In this document: piece by piece, positions 8,481 through 17,707 of the stretch
Numbering within the stretch: position 1 is the first letter of the stretch
How the letters are laid out: every line of letters starts with the position of its first letter
NCBI GenBank assembly: GCA_946411735.1
Contig: CAMKFB010000001.1
Location: 62,001 to 126,000, forward strand
Length of the DNA: 64,000 bases
Direction of reading: 5' to 3'
DNA from: an uncultured Selenomonadales bacterium
GTDB taxonomy: Bacteria; Bacillota; Negativicutes; Selenomonadales; Selenomonadaceae
The notes under the pieces: model-generated
The model's database searches: none
What the model saw: only the letters and a program-made list of their open reading frames with translations
What the model was told of the DNA's origin: nothing
Translations under genes and position numbers: made by a program

Positions 8481-9725
8481 TCAATCGACAAACCGCTCGA
8501 GCGCGATGCACGCGTTTTGCCCGCCGAATCCGAACGAATTCGACAGCGCCTTGTCGACTTTCGCCTCGCGCGCCTTATTGGGAACGTAATCGAGATCAAG
8601 CCCCTCGTCCTGCGTCTCGTAATTGATCGTCGGAGGAATGATGCCGCGCTCGATCGTCAGCGCCGTCGATATGCACTCGATGCCGCCCGCCGCTCCGAGC
8701 AGATGCCCCGTCATCGACTTGATCGACGAGACCGCCAACTTGTAAGCGTGATCGCCGAAAACGGTCTTGATCGCCTCCGTCTCGCAAGCGTCGTTGAGAT
8801 GTGTCGAGGTGCCGTGCGCGTTGATGTAATCGATCAACTCGGGCGTGAGGTTGGCGTCGTCGAGCGCGCGCTGCATGCACATCCCTTGGAACTCGCCGTG
8901 CGGAGCGGGGCTGGTAATGTGATAGGCGTCGGCAACCCGCGCGTAGCCGCTAAGCTCGGCATAAATGTGAGCGCCGCGCTGTTGAGCATGCTCGAGATTT
9001 TCAAGAATGACAAGCCCCGCGCCCTCGCCCATCACGAAGCCGGAGCGGTTTTTGTCGAACGGTCGCGAAGCATGCGTCGGATCGTCGTTGTGGTCGAAGC
9101 ACAGCGCCTTCATCGTGGCGAAGCCCGCAACGCCGGCGGGACTGATCGCCGCCTCCGCGCCGCCCGCGATCATGATATCGGCGTCGCCGCGCTGCACGAC
9201 TCGAAGCGCATCTCCAATGCAGTCGGTGCCGCTCGCGCAAGCCGTGACGATGCACGACGACGGACCGTGAACTTTAAAGTCGATCGCGACTTGCCCCGCC
9301 GCCATATTGGCGATCATCATCGGGATGAAGAACGGGCTGATGCGCGTCGGTCCCTTCTCGAACAGCCGTTGATACTGATTGTGGAGAGTGTCCATGCCGC
9401 CGATGCCGGCGCCGATAAACACGCCCACGCGGTTGCGATCGACGGCATCCATGTCGAGCGCGGCGTCGTCGACGGCAAGGTGCGCGGCTGCCACCGCCAT
9501 CTGAGTGTAGCGATCCATGCGCTTGGATTCTTTCTTGTCAATGAAGTCGTCGGGATTGAAGTCGTTGACCTCGCCGGCGATTTGACAGGGATGTTCGGCG
9601 GGGTCGAAGCGCGTGATGCGCCCGATGCCGCTCTTGCCGGCAATCAGCGCCGACCAAAAATTTTCCTTGCCGATGCCGATCGGGCTGATGACGCCCAGAC
9701 CGGTGATTACTACTCGATTTTCCAA
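8481..9725 (-). CDS. fabF: Beta-ketoacyl-ACP synthase II
   Basis: 414 residues from a TTG at 9725, matching the family length. It condenses malonyl-ACP with a growing acyl-ACP. The nucleophile is in VTACASGTDCIGDAL; the two catalytic histidines are in NAHGTSTHLND and SMTGHLLGAAGG; SFGFGGQNACI closes the fold. The TTG is chosen because GGAG lies 8 bases upstream and the protein then begins ENRVVITGLGVISP; a longer open frame upstream only translates the repeat at 9775-9851. An ATG seven bases further up is in another frame. Confidence 0.95.
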   Translation of the reverse strand: MENRVVITGLGVISPIGIGKENFWSALIAGKSGIGRITRFDPAEHPCQIAGEVNDFNPDDFIDKKESKRMDRYTQMAVAAAHLAVDDAALDMDAVDRNRVGVFIGAGIGGMDTLHNQYQRLFEKGPTRISPFFIPMMIANMAAGQVAIDFKVHGPSSCIVTACASGTDCIGDALRVVQRGDADIMIAGGAEAAISPAGVAGFATMKALCFDHNDDPTHASRPFDKNRSGFVMGEGAGLVILENLEHAQQRGAHIYAELSGYARVADAYHITSPAPHGEFQGMCMQRALDDANLTPELIDYINAHGTSTHLNDACETEAIKTVFGDHAYKLAVSSIKSMTGHLLGAAGGIECISTALTIERGIIPPTINYETQDEGLDLDYVPNKAREAKVDKALSNSFGFGGQNACIALERFVD

Positions 9726-9774
9726 AGCATTAACTCCTTCCAAAAACTTTTTCCCGCCCGCCCGCCATAAAAGA

Positions 9775-9851
9775 GGGCGCCGCCGGCGCGGGGTGGGCAT
9801 GCTGTCAAAGGTTGGGCGCCGCGCTCGGGGGTGGGAGCGTCGGCGGCGCCC
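9775..9851 (+). repeat. 77-bp GC-rich dispersed repeat, copy A
   Basis: Starts GGGCGCCGCCGGCGC and ends GCGTCGGCGGCGCCC, near-perfect 15-base inverted ends. Inside are GGGTGGGCATGCTGTC, then TTGGGCGCCGCGCTCG, then GGGTGGGAGC. It lies between fabK2 and fabF and is preceded by a T run and CCCGCCCGCCCGCC. The other copies are at 21645-21721, 31232-31308 and, inverted, 50688-50765. Confidence 0.9.
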
Positions 9852-9892
9852 ACAAAACAACAGAGCCTCCGCGCGGAACAGTAAGCGCAATC

Positions 9893-10870
9893 TCAGTTTG
9901 ACGCCGCCGGCAACGTCTCGCCGTGCATCGCCTCTTCGACTTCCGCCATCAAATTTTTGAATATCTCTTTGACCGACAGGATTTTTTGAATGCGCGGCAT
10001 GTACTCGCCCGTGAATACCAGCCCCGTCTCGAGATCGCCCTGTTGTGCTCGGATCAGCGCTCGAATGATGCAGAAATTATGCTTGCACGCCTTCAGACAG
10101 TTGTCGCACGTCTTCGGCGGGACGTTACCCTCCATCACCCGTTTCGAGAACGGCGTTCGCACCGCCCGCCCCGGCAGCCCGACGGGGCTGTGAATCACCA
10201 CAATATCGTCGGGCTTCGACTTCAAATAATATTCCTTGAGCGAAGGCGCCGCGTTCGACTCCTCGCTCGCCGCAAATCGCGAGCCCATCTGCACTCCGTT
10301 CGCGCCCTTTTTGAGCATCTCGAGAATGTCCCGACCGCTCAGCACGCCGCCCGCCGCTATCACGGGAATTTTTACCGCCGCGCGGATCGGCTCGATCAGA
10401 TCGCGCACCGAGATGTCCGTACCCAAATGACCGCCGGCCTCTTTGCCCTCGACCACGATCGCTGACGCCCCCAGCCGCTCTGATATCTTCGCCAGCTTCA
10501 CCGACGACACGATCGGCACAATCGGCGTGCCCGAATCCTTCCCGTAGCCGAACACGTCTCGCGAAAAGCCCGCGCCCGCCACGATCAGATCGATTTTCTC
10601 TTGGATCGCCGTCTTGACGATGCCTGCAAAATCCCGCGCCGCCACCATGATGTTGATGCCGATTACGCCCTTAGACAGCGCCCGCGCCAATTTTATTTCA
10701 TATCGGAGCTCGTCGTGTGACATTCCGGAGGCGGCGATTAGTCCGATTCCGCCTTCATTCGCCACCGCCGCCGCAAGCCGCGCCGTCGAAAGTCGAATCG
10801 CCATTCCTCCCTGCACTATCGGCAGTTTCGCGATCTTGTCTCCGATTTTCAACTCCGGAAGTTTCAACAA
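9893..10870 (-). CDS. FabK/nitronate monooxygenase-family flavoprotein with C-terminal Cys motif
   Basis: 325 residues from TTG at 10870 (AGGAGG 6 bases upstream). It is a TIM-barrel FMN enzyme of the 2-nitropropane dioxygenase/FabK superfamily: LPIVQGGMAIRLS at the start, VVEGKEAGGHLG in the middle, PVIAAGGVLSGRDILEML and GVQMGSRF near the phosphate site. It differs from the FabK at 12963-13919: after residue 260 it carries C-x2-C-x3-C-x4-C (CDNCLKACKHNFC), which could bind a metal or Fe-S cluster. Such proteins often accompany fab operons in Clostridia, but their substrate is uncertain; a second enoyl-ACP reductase, a nitronate oxidase or another flavin oxidoreductase are all possible. Confidence 0.8.
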   Translation of the reverse strand: MLKLPELKIGDKIAKLPIVQGGMAIRLSTARLAAAVANEGGIGLIAASGMSHDELRYEIKLARALSKGVIGINIMVAARDFAGIVKTAIQEKIDLIVAGAGFSRDVFGYGKDSGTPIVPIVSSVKLAKISERLGASAIVVEGKEAGGHLGTDISVRDLIEPIRAAVKIPVIAAGGVLSGRDILEMLKKGANGVQMGSRFAASEESNAAPSLKEYYLKSKPDDIVVIHSPVGLPGRAVRTPFSKRVMEGNVPPKTCDNCLKACKHNFCIIRALIRAQQGDLETGLVFTGEYMPRIQKILSVKEIFKNLMAEVEEAMHGETLPAASN

Positions 10871-10937
10871 CCTTCTCCTCCTCAATCTTAAAAAAAAACC
10901 GCGCTAAGCGGCGATTTTATTTGAATGCTAATCGGTG

Positions 10938-11177
10938 TCAGTCCTCGTTGGCGGTGCCGTCGATGTACTTGACAACGTCGCTGACGGTCTTAATCTTCTC
11001 CGCTTTCTCGTCGGGAATCTCAATGCCAAACTCGTCCTCGAATCTCATAATCAGCTCGACAATGTCGAGAGAATCGGCACCGAGATCGTCGACGAAGGTC
11101 GAATTGGGCGTGACATTATCGGCGTCCTGTTGGAGCTGGTCGACGACAATCGCTTTGACTTTTTCAAACGTGGACAA
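10938..11177 (-). CDS. acpP: Acyl carrier protein
   Basis: 79 residues, acidic. Carries growing acyl chains on phosphopantetheine attached to the Ser of the [12 protein letters not shown] motif (about residue 37). Start is TTG at 11177 preceded by GGAGGTG. It sits between fabG and fabK2 in the fatty-acid operon. Confidence 0.97.
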   Translation of the reverse strand: MSTFEKVKAIVVDQLQQDADNVTPNSTFVDDLGADSLDIVELIMRFEDEFGIEIPDEKAEKIKTVSDVVKYIDGTANED

Positions 11178-11213
11178 TCCGGAGCACCTCCTTTCACTTC
11201 GCTTGATTTTAAA

Positions 11214-11957
11214 TTACATGGACAGCCCGCCGTCGATGGCGATAATCTGTCCGGTAATGTAGGATGCTTGCTCGGATGCAAGAAACGCGACGGCGTTGGC
11301 GATATCTTCGGGGGAGCCGACGCGTCCGAGGGGGATGCGCTCGATTGTCGCCTGCCGAGCGTCGTCGGTCATTGCGCTGGTCATATCGGTGTCGATAAAG
11401 CCGGGCGCGATTGCATTGACGGTGATTCCGCGCGGAGCGAGCTCACGAGCGACGGATTTGGTAAAGCCGATGATGCCCGCCTTGGCCGCCGCGTAATTCG
11501 CCTGACCGCCGTTGCCGTTTAGCGCGACGACCGACGACATATTTATAATCCGACCACTCCGCTGCTTGATCATCAGCTTCGACGCCAGCTTGGTGCAATT
11601 GAACACGCCCTTGAGATTGGTGTCGATGACGGCGTCAAAGTCCTCGGGCTTCATTCGCAGCAGAAGGTTATCGCGCGTGATGCCGGCGTTGTTGACGAGC
11701 ACATCAATTGACTGCCACTCGCCGACGACCGTCTTGATCATCTGCTCGACGGCATTGAAATCGGCGACATTGCATTGGACGAGCATCGCCTGCCCGCCGT
11801 TGCCTTCGATGATCGATTGAACTTCGCGCGCCTTTTCGAGATTGCCGGCAAAATTGATCGCAACGCGCGCGCCCTCGGCGGCAAGTCTTATCGCAACCGC
11901 ACGACCGATCCCGCGCGAGGCGCCCGTTACCAGCGCCGTCTTACCGTTCAAAGCCAT
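11214..11957 (-). CDS. fabG: 3-oxoacyl-ACP reductase
   Basis: 247 residues from ATG at 11957 (GAGG just upstream). It reduces 3-ketoacyl-ACP with NADPH. The Rossmann motif [12 protein letters not shown], the NNAG motif (VNNAGITRD), the catalytic Ser in INMSSVVAL and the YAAAKAG Tyr-Lys pair are all present; the end IAIDGGLSM is typical. Three extra in-frame codons upstream would need a TTG lying in the ribosome binding site. Confidence 0.96.
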   Translation of the reverse strand: MALNGKTALVTGASRGIGRAVAIRLAAEGARVAINFAGNLEKAREVQSIIEGNGGQAMLVQCNVADFNAVEQMIKTVVGEWQSIDVLVNNAGITRDNLLLRMKPEDFDAVIDTNLKGVFNCTKLASKLMIKQRSGRIINMSSVVALNGNGGQANYAAAKAGIIGFTKSVARELAPRGITVNAIAPGFIDTDMTSAMTDDARQATIERIPLGRVGSPEDIANAVAFLASEQASYITGQIIAIDGGLSM

Positions 11958-12027
11958 AAACCTCAATCCCCACGCAAATTTTTAACGGTTGAAAATATAT
12001 CACAAAGATTTTTCGTTGTCTACAGTT

Positions 12028-12966
12028 TTATTTGCGGAGCTCCTCGAGCGTCTGATTGAGGCTGTCGACGTTCTCGACGTTGAGGCTGACGATCGAGCGG
12101 TCGATCCGCCGATTGAAACCGCACAAAGTTTTGCCCGGTCCGACCTCCACAAAAATCTCCGCTCCGAACTCCCGCATCGCGTTGACGCACTCGATCCACT
12201 TGACGGGATGCGCCGCCTGCTCGATCAGATTTTGTTTGATCGTCGCCGCATCCGTCTCGAGCTTGCCGTTGACGTTGGCGGCAATCGGGAACGCCGCATC
12301 GTTGAATTTTACCTTCTCGAGCTCGACCGCCAATTTCTCCGCCGCCGGTTGCATCAGCCGACTATGAAACGGCGCGCTCACCGGCAGGATCACCGACCGC
12401 TTTGCGCCCAGCTCCTTAAGCTGCTCGACGGCGTCCTCGACTGCTTTCGTTTGACCCGCGATCACCGTTTGACCCGGGCAATTGAAATTGACCGCCTCGA
12501 CGACCGCGCCCGATTGCGTGATCCGCTCGCACACGTCGATGATCTTTTGATCGTCGAGCCCGATGATCGCCGCCATCGCGCCCTCACCGACGGGAACCGC
12601 CTCCTGCATGAATTGACCGCGCTTGTGCACGAGCACGACCGCATCTTTGAAATCGATCACGCCCGCACTGACGAGCGCGGAGTATTCGCCCAGACTGTGA
12701 CCGCCCGCAATCGACGGCTCAACGCCTTCGGATTTGAGAATTTCGCTGACGATCACGCTCACAACCAAGATCGCCGGTTGAGTATTCGCCGTCAAGCGAA
12801 GCTCGCCCTCGGGACCGTCGAAACACATATCCTTGATCGAATAGCCGAGCGCCTCGTCGGCCTTATCGAAAAGTTTCTTCGCGACATCAAATTTGTCGTA
12901 GAGATCGCGCCCCATGCCGACCGCTTGAGCGCCCTGACCGGGGCATATGAACGCCAACTTCTTCAA
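12028..12966 (-). CDS. fabD: Malonyl-CoA:ACP transacylase
   Basis: 312 residues. It transfers malonyl from CoA to ACP. The entry motif FICPGQGAQAVGMG, the nucleophile elbow GGHSLGEYSALV and the second-His segment SAPFHSRLMQPA are intact. TTG at 12966 overlaps the stop of fabK, indicating coupled translation. Confidence 0.96.
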   Translation of the reverse strand: MKKLAFICPGQGAQAVGMGRDLYDKFDVAKKLFDKADEALGYSIKDMCFDGPEGELRLTANTQPAILVVSVIVSEILKSEGVEPSIAGGHSLGEYSALVSAGVIDFKDAVVLVHKRGQFMQEAVPVGEGAMAAIIGLDDQKIIDVCERITQSGAVVEAVNFNCPGQTVIAGQTKAVEDAVEQLKELGAKRSVILPVSAPFHSRLMQPAAEKLAVELEKVKFNDAAFPIAANVNGKLETDAATIKQNLIEQAAHPVKWIECVNAMREFGAEIFVEVGPGKTLCGFNRRIDRSIVSLNVENVDSLNQTLEELRK

Positions 12967-13919
12967 AGCGATCCCCCCATCTTGCCGCGCATGCTCTCAA
13001 GAACCGCCGGCAGCCCGTTGACCATGTCTTCGATAATCTGTTTGACGGGCTTGATATCGTCGAGCATGCCCGAGATTTGTCCGATCATCACCGAGCCGTT
13101 CTCGACATCACCGAGATGCGTCGCCTTGTGCAGACTCCCGACGCCCAATTGCTCAAGCTCCTCCGTCGAGGCGCCGTTGGCTTCCATCTCGAGATATGTC
13201 CGCGTCAATTTATTTGCCAGCACCCGCGCGGGATGCCCCAGCGTCCGCCCCGTGACCACCGTCGAGCGATCCTTCGCCTTGAGCACCATATTCTTATAAT
13301 TGGGGTGCGCGATGCACTCTTCGGACAGGACGAAGCGCGTCCCCATCTGCACGCCGCTTGCGCCCAGCGCGAACGCCGCCGCCATTCCTCTCGAGTCGCC
13401 GATGCCGCCCGCCGCGATCACCGGCACGTCGATCGCATCAACCGCTTGCGGGATCAACGGCATCGTCGCGATCTCTCCGATGTGACCGCCGCTCTCGAGC
13501 CCCTCGGCGATTACCGCGTCCGCGCCGCCCTTGACAAGCCGTCGCGCCAACGCCACCGACGCGATCACCGGGATAACTTTCGTGCCGATCTCTTTGAGCG
13601 CCGGCATGTATTCGCCCGGATTGCCCGCGCCCGTCGTCACCACAGGAACCCGCTCGTCGACCACGACTTGCATCACTTCTTTGACGAACGGCGACATCAG
13701 CATGATGTTGACGCCGAACGGTTTTTCCGTCCAACCCTTGCACTTTTGAATTTCCTTGCGAAGGACATCCGGCGGCATATGCCCCGCGCCTATCAGACCG
13801 AGACCGCCCGCGTTCGATACCGCCGACGCCAATTCCGCCGTTCCTATCCACGCCATGCCGCCTTGGAATATCGGATACTTGATCCCGAGCAGCTTGCAGA
13901 CGGCGTTATTCTCAAACAT
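12963..13919 (-). CDS. fabK: FMN-dependent enoyl-ACP reductase II
   Basis: 318 residues. It catalyses the last reduction of each fatty-acid elongation cycle. YPIFQGGMAWIGTAELA at the N-terminus, GLGLIGAGHMPPD, AEGLESGGHIGE with the catalytic His, and VIAAGGIGDSRGMAAAF with GVQMGTRFVLSEEC match FabK of streptococci and Clostridia. No FabI or FabL is in the window, so this is the likely main enoyl reductase, which would predict low sensitivity to triclosan. GGGGGAG precedes the ATG. Confidence 0.93.
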   Translation of the reverse strand: MFENNAVCKLLGIKYPIFQGGMAWIGTAELASAVSNAGGLGLIGAGHMPPDVLRKEIQKCKGWTEKPFGVNIMLMSPFVKEVMQVVVDERVPVVTTGAGNPGEYMPALKEIGTKVIPVIASVALARRLVKGGADAVIAEGLESGGHIGEIATMPLIPQAVDAIDVPVIAAGGIGDSRGMAAAFALGASGVQMGTRFVLSEECIAHPNYKNMVLKAKDRSTVVTGRTLGHPARVLANKLTRTYLEMEANGASTEELEQLGVGSLHKATHLGDVENGSVMIGQISGMLDDIKPVKQIIEDMVNGLPAVLESMRGKMGGSL

Positions 13920-13977
13920 CTAATCAGTCTCCCCCTCTGAATTTCACAGCCTCAACTGCTTTTCGGAAATTTTACAG

Positions 13978-14985
13978 TCAAAGGCTTGAATTGTCAATGA
14001 TTGCTTTTTCGAGCGCCGCCTTGATATGCCCGAGCACATTGCTGTTGACGTAATCGCACGAGGCGCCGATGGCACTGCAGATCGCCTTGGCGTTCGACGA
14101 GCCGTGGCTTATCACGCAGCAGCCGTTGACGCCCAAAAGCGGCGCGCCGCCGTATTCGCTTGCGTCGAGCCGCTTGCCGAGCTGTTTCAACGTCGGAGTC
14201 AAAAGGAGCGCGCCGACCTTCGCCGTCACACCGCCCTCGACGATCGCCTCTTTGATCAAGCCCATGATCATTTTCGCAAGCCCCTCGGCGAATTTCAGGA
14301 CGACGTTGCCGACAAAGCCGTCGCAGATCACCACATCGACCTTGCCGGCGGGAATGTCGCGCCCCTCGACGTTGCCGATAAAATTGAGCGTCGTCATGCC
14401 CTTCAACAGTTGATAAGCCGCGCGAACCTGCTCATTGCCTTTGGAATCCTCCTCGCCGATATTCAACAGCCCGACCGTCGGATTGCTCTTGCCGAAGACG
14501 TGCTCGACGTAAACCGAAGCCATCATCCCGCTCTGCACCAGATGCTCGGGCTTGCTGTCGACGTTGGCGCCGCTGTCGAGCATCAACGTCACTCCGCGCG
14601 GAGTGGGAATAGGAGTGGCGATCGCCGGTCGACCGATGCCTTGAATCCGACGCAGGATCAATTGAGCCGCCGCCGCCGCCGCTCCGGTATTGCCCGCCGA
14701 CAACACCGCGTCGCACTCGCCGCTCTTTATAAGCTCCGTCGCCACCACGATCGAAGAATCTTTCTTCGTTCGAACCGCCTCCGACGGGTGCTCGCCCATC
14801 TCGATCACTTCCGTCGCGTGCTTGATCGAAATTTTTTCCGACGGTCGATCGAGACATTCCCTGATCCGATCTTGATCGCCGACCAATACAATCTCGCACG
14901 GAAATTTTTGCGCCGCCTCGAGCGCGCCCTTGACGATTTCCTCAGGCGCGTGATCGCCGCCCATTGCGTCGACTGCAATTTTCAT
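13978..14985 (-). CDS. plsX: Phosphate acyltransferase
   Basis: 335 residues, usual length. It converts acyl-ACP to acyl-phosphate, the donor used by PlsY in phospholipid synthesis, so it links this operon to membrane assembly. IAVDAMGGDHAPEEIVKGA at the start, VLSAGNTGAAAAA, RPAIATPIPTPRG and CDGFVGNVVLKFAEG are diagnostic. GGGAGCGGAG precedes the ATG. A fabH gene, often next to plsX, is absent here. Confidence 0.96.
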   Translation of the reverse strand: MKIAVDAMGGDHAPEEIVKGALEAAQKFPCEIVLVGDQDRIRECLDRPSEKISIKHATEVIEMGEHPSEAVRTKKDSSIVVATELIKSGECDAVLSAGNTGAAAAAAQLILRRIQGIGRPAIATPIPTPRGVTLMLDSGANVDSKPEHLVQSGMMASVYVEHVFGKSNPTVGLLNIGEEDSKGNEQVRAAYQLLKGMTTLNFIGNVEGRDIPAGKVDVVICDGFVGNVVLKFAEGLAKMIMGLIKEAIVEGGVTAKVGALLLTPTLKQLGKRLDASEYGGAPLLGVNGCCVISHGSSNAKAICSAIGASCDYVNSNVLGHIKAALEKAIIDNSSL

Positions 14986-15003
14986 TGACTCCGCTCCCTA
15001 CAC

Positions 15004-15035
15004 AAAAAATGAGCAGGTCGACCAACCGTGCCTGC
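15004..15035 (-). terminator. Weak terminator or attenuator between rpmF and plsX
   Basis: Minus strand GCAGG...CCTGC with a central GGTCGACC palindrome in the loop, followed by TCATTTTTTG. The stem is short, so it probably stops only part of the transcripts and lets ribosomal protein L32 be made in excess over the fab enzymes. Confidence 0.5.
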
Positions 15036-15059
15036 CCAAAAAAATTTTTTCGCTCGTTG

Positions 15060-15236
15060 TTATGCAGTCTCGATAACTTCTCTACCGTTATAATAACCGC
15101 ACTCGAGGCACACATGATGAGGAAGTTTCGGCTCGCGGCATCTGGGGCATTTGACGTAATGCGGAACTTCCAATTTCCAATTGGCGCGACGACGATCGCG
15201 GCGGGATTTCGACAATTTTCTTTTCGGTGCTGCCAT
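15060..15236 (-). CDS. rpmF: 50S ribosomal protein L32
   Basis: 58 residues. MAAPKRKLSKSRRDRRRANW start and a zinc ribbon made of CPRC and CLEC, so this is the C+ zinc-binding form. GGGAGGTG lies 8 bases before the ATG at 15236; a longer in-frame reading upstream crosses the promoter. It heads the fatty-acid operon, as in many Gram-positive bacteria, but the YceD-type gene that usually precedes it is missing. Confidence 0.96.
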   Translation of the reverse strand: MAAPKRKLSKSRRDRRRANWKLEVPHYVKCPRCREPKLPHHVCLECGYYNGREVIETA

Positions 15237-15279
15237 GCACTGACACCTCCCTCGATTGACCTTACAAAAATACTGTAGC

Positions 15280-15309
15280 ATTGTACACTAACCGCTTTTC
15301 GATTGTCAA
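15280..15309 (-). promoter_or_regulatory. Promoter of the rpmF-fab operon
   Basis: Minus strand TTGACA, 18-base spacer, TACAAT. About 37 bases of leader precede the rpmF ATG. I see no FapR-like operator. Confidence 0.75.
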
Positions 15310-15317
15310 GATTAACC

Positions 15318-15346
15318 TTGCAAACCGTTTTGCAATCAATTATAAT
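15318..15346 (+). promoter_or_regulatory. Promoter and candidate operator of the amino-acid ABC transporter
   Basis: TTGCAA, 17-base spacer, TATAAT. The -35 lies inside the inverted repeat TTGCAAA-CCGT-TTTGCAA (15318-15335), well placed for a repressor. Leader to the ATG at 15398 is about 45 bases. Confidence 0.75.
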
Positions 15347-15397
15347 CACATCGTTGTTTTTTTTGTTTCAACGATTTTTGAGAAGGAGAGATTCTCG

Positions 15398-16219
15398 ATG
15401 AAATTGAAGAAGATGTTGATGGCGGCGATGCTCGCGGCGTGCACGATTTTCACCGGCTGCGGAGGCGGCGGCGATCAACCGGCGGCGGATGCTCCCAAGG
15501 ACGAGGCGGCGAAAAAGATTGTCGTCGGGCTCGACGACGAATATCCGCCGATGGGCTTCAAAGACGAGAACAATCAAATCGTCGGCTTCGACGTCGATCT
15601 TGCGAAGGAAGCGGCGTCGCGCCTGGGTCGTCCGGTCGAGTTCAAAGGGATCGATTGGGCGTCGAAGGAGGCCGAGCTCAAGAGCGGGCGCGTTGACATT
15701 CTTTGGAACGGACTCGACATCACACCCGAGCGGCAAGAGAATATGCTCTTCTCCGATCCGTACATGGACAATCGGCAGATCATTTTCGTTCGCAAGAGCG
15801 AGGAGCCGAGCATGATCGCCGAGGAAGCGGACCTTGCGAATTTGACGGTCGGCACGCAAGCGGCGTCGACGGCGGAGGATTATTTTGCGTCGAAACCGGA
15901 GCTGACGGCGAGCCTGAAGGAATTGAAGACTTACGGCGATTACATCAGCGCGTTCATGGATCTCGAGAACGAGCGGCTTGACGCGATCGTTTGCGACGAG
16001 ATCGTCGGGCGCTATTATATGAGCAAGCATCCCGATAAGATTGATGCGCTTGATGTGATGGTCGGTCCGACGAGTCAATTCGGGATTGCCTTCCGCAAAG
16101 ACGATACCGGCTTGCGCGACGAGGTGCAGAAGGCGTTCGATGACATGGTCAAAGACGGCACGGCGAAGAAAATTTCCGAGCAATGGTTCGGCGCCGATCT
16201 CATCAAGGCGAAGAAATAA
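15398..16219 (+). CDS. Amino-acid ABC transporter, solute-binding lipoprotein
   Basis: 273 residues. Residues 1-21 are a lipoprotein signal peptide (MKLKKMLMAAMLAACTIF then TGC) with the acylated Cys at about 21, followed by a Gly-rich tether. The rest is the family-3 periplasmic binding fold: VVGLDDEYPPMGF at the start of lobe 1, GFDVDLAKEAASRLG, DILWNGLDITPER and a C-terminal EQWFGADL. It binds a polar amino acid or cystine outside the membrane. An upstream extension to 15281 is rejected because AGAAGGAGAG sits right before the ATG at 15398. Confidence 0.9.
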   Translation: MKLKKMLMAAMLAACTIFTGCGGGGDQPAADAPKDEAAKKIVVGLDDEYPPMGFKDENNQIVGFDVDLAKEAASRLGRPVEFKGIDWASKEAELKSGRVDILWNGLDITPERQENMLFSDPYMDNRQIIFVRKSEEPSMIAEEADLANLTVGTQAASTAEDYFASKPELTASLKELKTYGDYISAFMDLENERLDAIVCDEIVGRYYMSKHPDKIDALDVMVGPTSQFGIAFRKDDTGLRDEVQKAFDDMVKDGTAKKISEQWFGADLIKAKK

Positions 16220-16293
16220 TCCGAGATTATCAGCGGAAAGGATTCCGCCAACACCGACGTCATTTTTGATGGGAGTTAGGGAGTTGTAATTCA

Positions 16294-16938
16294 TTGGAAA
16301 AACTCTTTGACATGGCGCTGCTGATAATGCAAGGCGCCGCCGTTACACTCGAAATCTTTGTGATCACGTTGGCGTTATCGCTGCCGCTCGGAGGGCTTGC
16401 CGCGCTCGGGCGACTCTCCTCGATCAGACCGCTCCGATATCTGATGGAGTTCTACGTCTGGATCATGCGCGGCACGCCGCTGATGCTCCAACTGTTGTTC
16501 GTCTACTTCGCGCTGCCGATGGTCGGGCTGATGCTGCCGGATATCGCCGCCGCGCTTTTGGCTTTCACTCTCAACTACGCCGCCTACTTCGCGGAAATTT
16601 TTCGAGCCGGCATACAAGCAATCCCACGCGGACAATTCGAAGCCGCTCGAGTGCTCGGGCTGCCGCATTGGCACACGATAAAGCGCATCGTTTTTCCTCA
16701 AGTGCTGCGAATCGTCCTGCCGCCAATCTCCAACGAGACGATCAACCTGGTCAAGGACACGTCGCTGATATACATATTGGCGATGAACGATCTGTTGAGG
16801 GTGGCGCGCACGATCGTCCAACGCGAGTTCGATATGACGCCGTTCATAATCGCCGGCGCGTTCTATCTGGCGATGACGGCGGTGCTGACGTGGGGATTCA
16901 AGCGATTGGAGGCGTATTATGGCAAGTACGATGCTTGA
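16294..16938 (+). CDS. Amino-acid ABC transporter permease
   Basis: 214 residues, HisM/GlnP family. Several membrane helices; the EAA loop that contacts the ATPase is visible as [20 protein letters not shown] (about 110-129), and [16 protein letters not shown] is the typical early periplasmic-side segment. Start is TTG at 16294 with GGGAG upstream. It forms the channel with the binding protein upstream and the ATPase downstream, which it overlaps by 20 bases. Confidence 0.92.
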   Translation: MEKLFDMALLIMQGAAVTLEIFVITLALSLPLGGLAALGRLSSIRPLRYLMEFYVWIMRGTPLMLQLLFVYFALPMVGLMLPDIAAALLAFTLNYAAYFAEIFRAGIQAIPRGQFEAARVLGLPHWHTIKRIVFPQVLRIVLPPISNETINLVKDTSLIYILAMNDLLRVARTIVQREFDMTPFIIAGAFYLAMTAVLTWGFKRLEAYYGKYDA

Positions 16939-17668
16939 GCTGACCAACATCCATAAGGCGTTCGGCGACAATCAGGTCTTGCGCGGGATCGATCTGGTCG
17001 TCGACAAGGGCGAAGTGCTTGCCGTGCTGGGACCTTCGGGCTCGGGCAAATCGACGATGCTCCGTTGCATCAACCATCTCGAGACGATCGACAAGGGCAC
17101 AATCGATATCAAAGGGCGGCGCCTGGTCGAGGACGGCGTCTACGTCGACGAGAAAACGCAGCACGAAATTCTTGCGGCGACGGGCATGGTGTTTCAGCAG
17201 TTCAATTTATTTCCGCATATGACCGTGCTCGAAAATCTGATCGAGGCGCCGACGTACGTCAAGGGTCTGTCGAGAGACGAGGCGGTCGCGATCGCCGTCG
17301 ATCTGCTGAAGAAGGTCGGGCTTGCCGATCGACAAGACAGTTATCCCGCGCGATTATCGGGCGGACAACAACAGCGGGTGGCGATCGCCCGGGCGCTGGC
17401 GATGCAACCGGACATAATGTTGTTCGACGAGCCGACGAGCGCGCTCGATCCGGAACTGACGGGCGAAGTTTTGAAAACGATGCGCGAACTTGCCGAAGAG
17501 CATATGACGATGGTGGTCGTCACACACGAAATGGCGTTCGCGCGGGAGGCGTCGAGCCGCGTGATATTCATGGCGGGCGGCGTCATCGTCGAGGAGAACG
17601 AGCCGCAGGAGTTCTTCAACAATCCGAAGGAGGAGCGCACGCGCGCGTTTTTGCGCAACATGCTCTGA
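16919..17668 (+). CDS. Amino-acid ABC transporter ATPase
   Basis: 249 residues, GlnQ family. Walker [10 protein letters not shown] (about 38-46), Q-loop [12 protein letters not shown], signature [15 protein letters not shown], Walker [15 protein letters not shown] and switch His in VVTHEMAFA are all intact. It drives uptake together with the two preceding genes. Confidence 0.96.
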   Translation: MASTMLELTNIHKAFGDNQVLRGIDLVVDKGEVLAVLGPSGSGKSTMLRCINHLETIDKGTIDIKGRRLVEDGVYVDEKTQHEILAATGMVFQQFNLFPHMTVLENLIEAPTYVKGLSRDEAVAIAVDLLKKVGLADRQDSYPARLSGGQQQRVAIARALAMQPDIMLFDEPTSALDPELTGEVLKTMRELAEEHMTMVVVTHEMAFAREASSRVIFMAGGVIVEENEPQEFFNNPKEERTRAFLRNML

Positions 17669-17707
17669 AAACTTTCGCGAGTCGAGATAAAATGAAGGGG
17701 GAGTTTG

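Noticed and set aside
7752-9770. Long plus-strand open frame of 672 codons opposite rnc and fabF
   Set aside because: Antisense to two well-conserved genes, Arg- and Leu-rich with no motifs, and crosses a repeat; GC-rich codon use keeps such shadow frames open.
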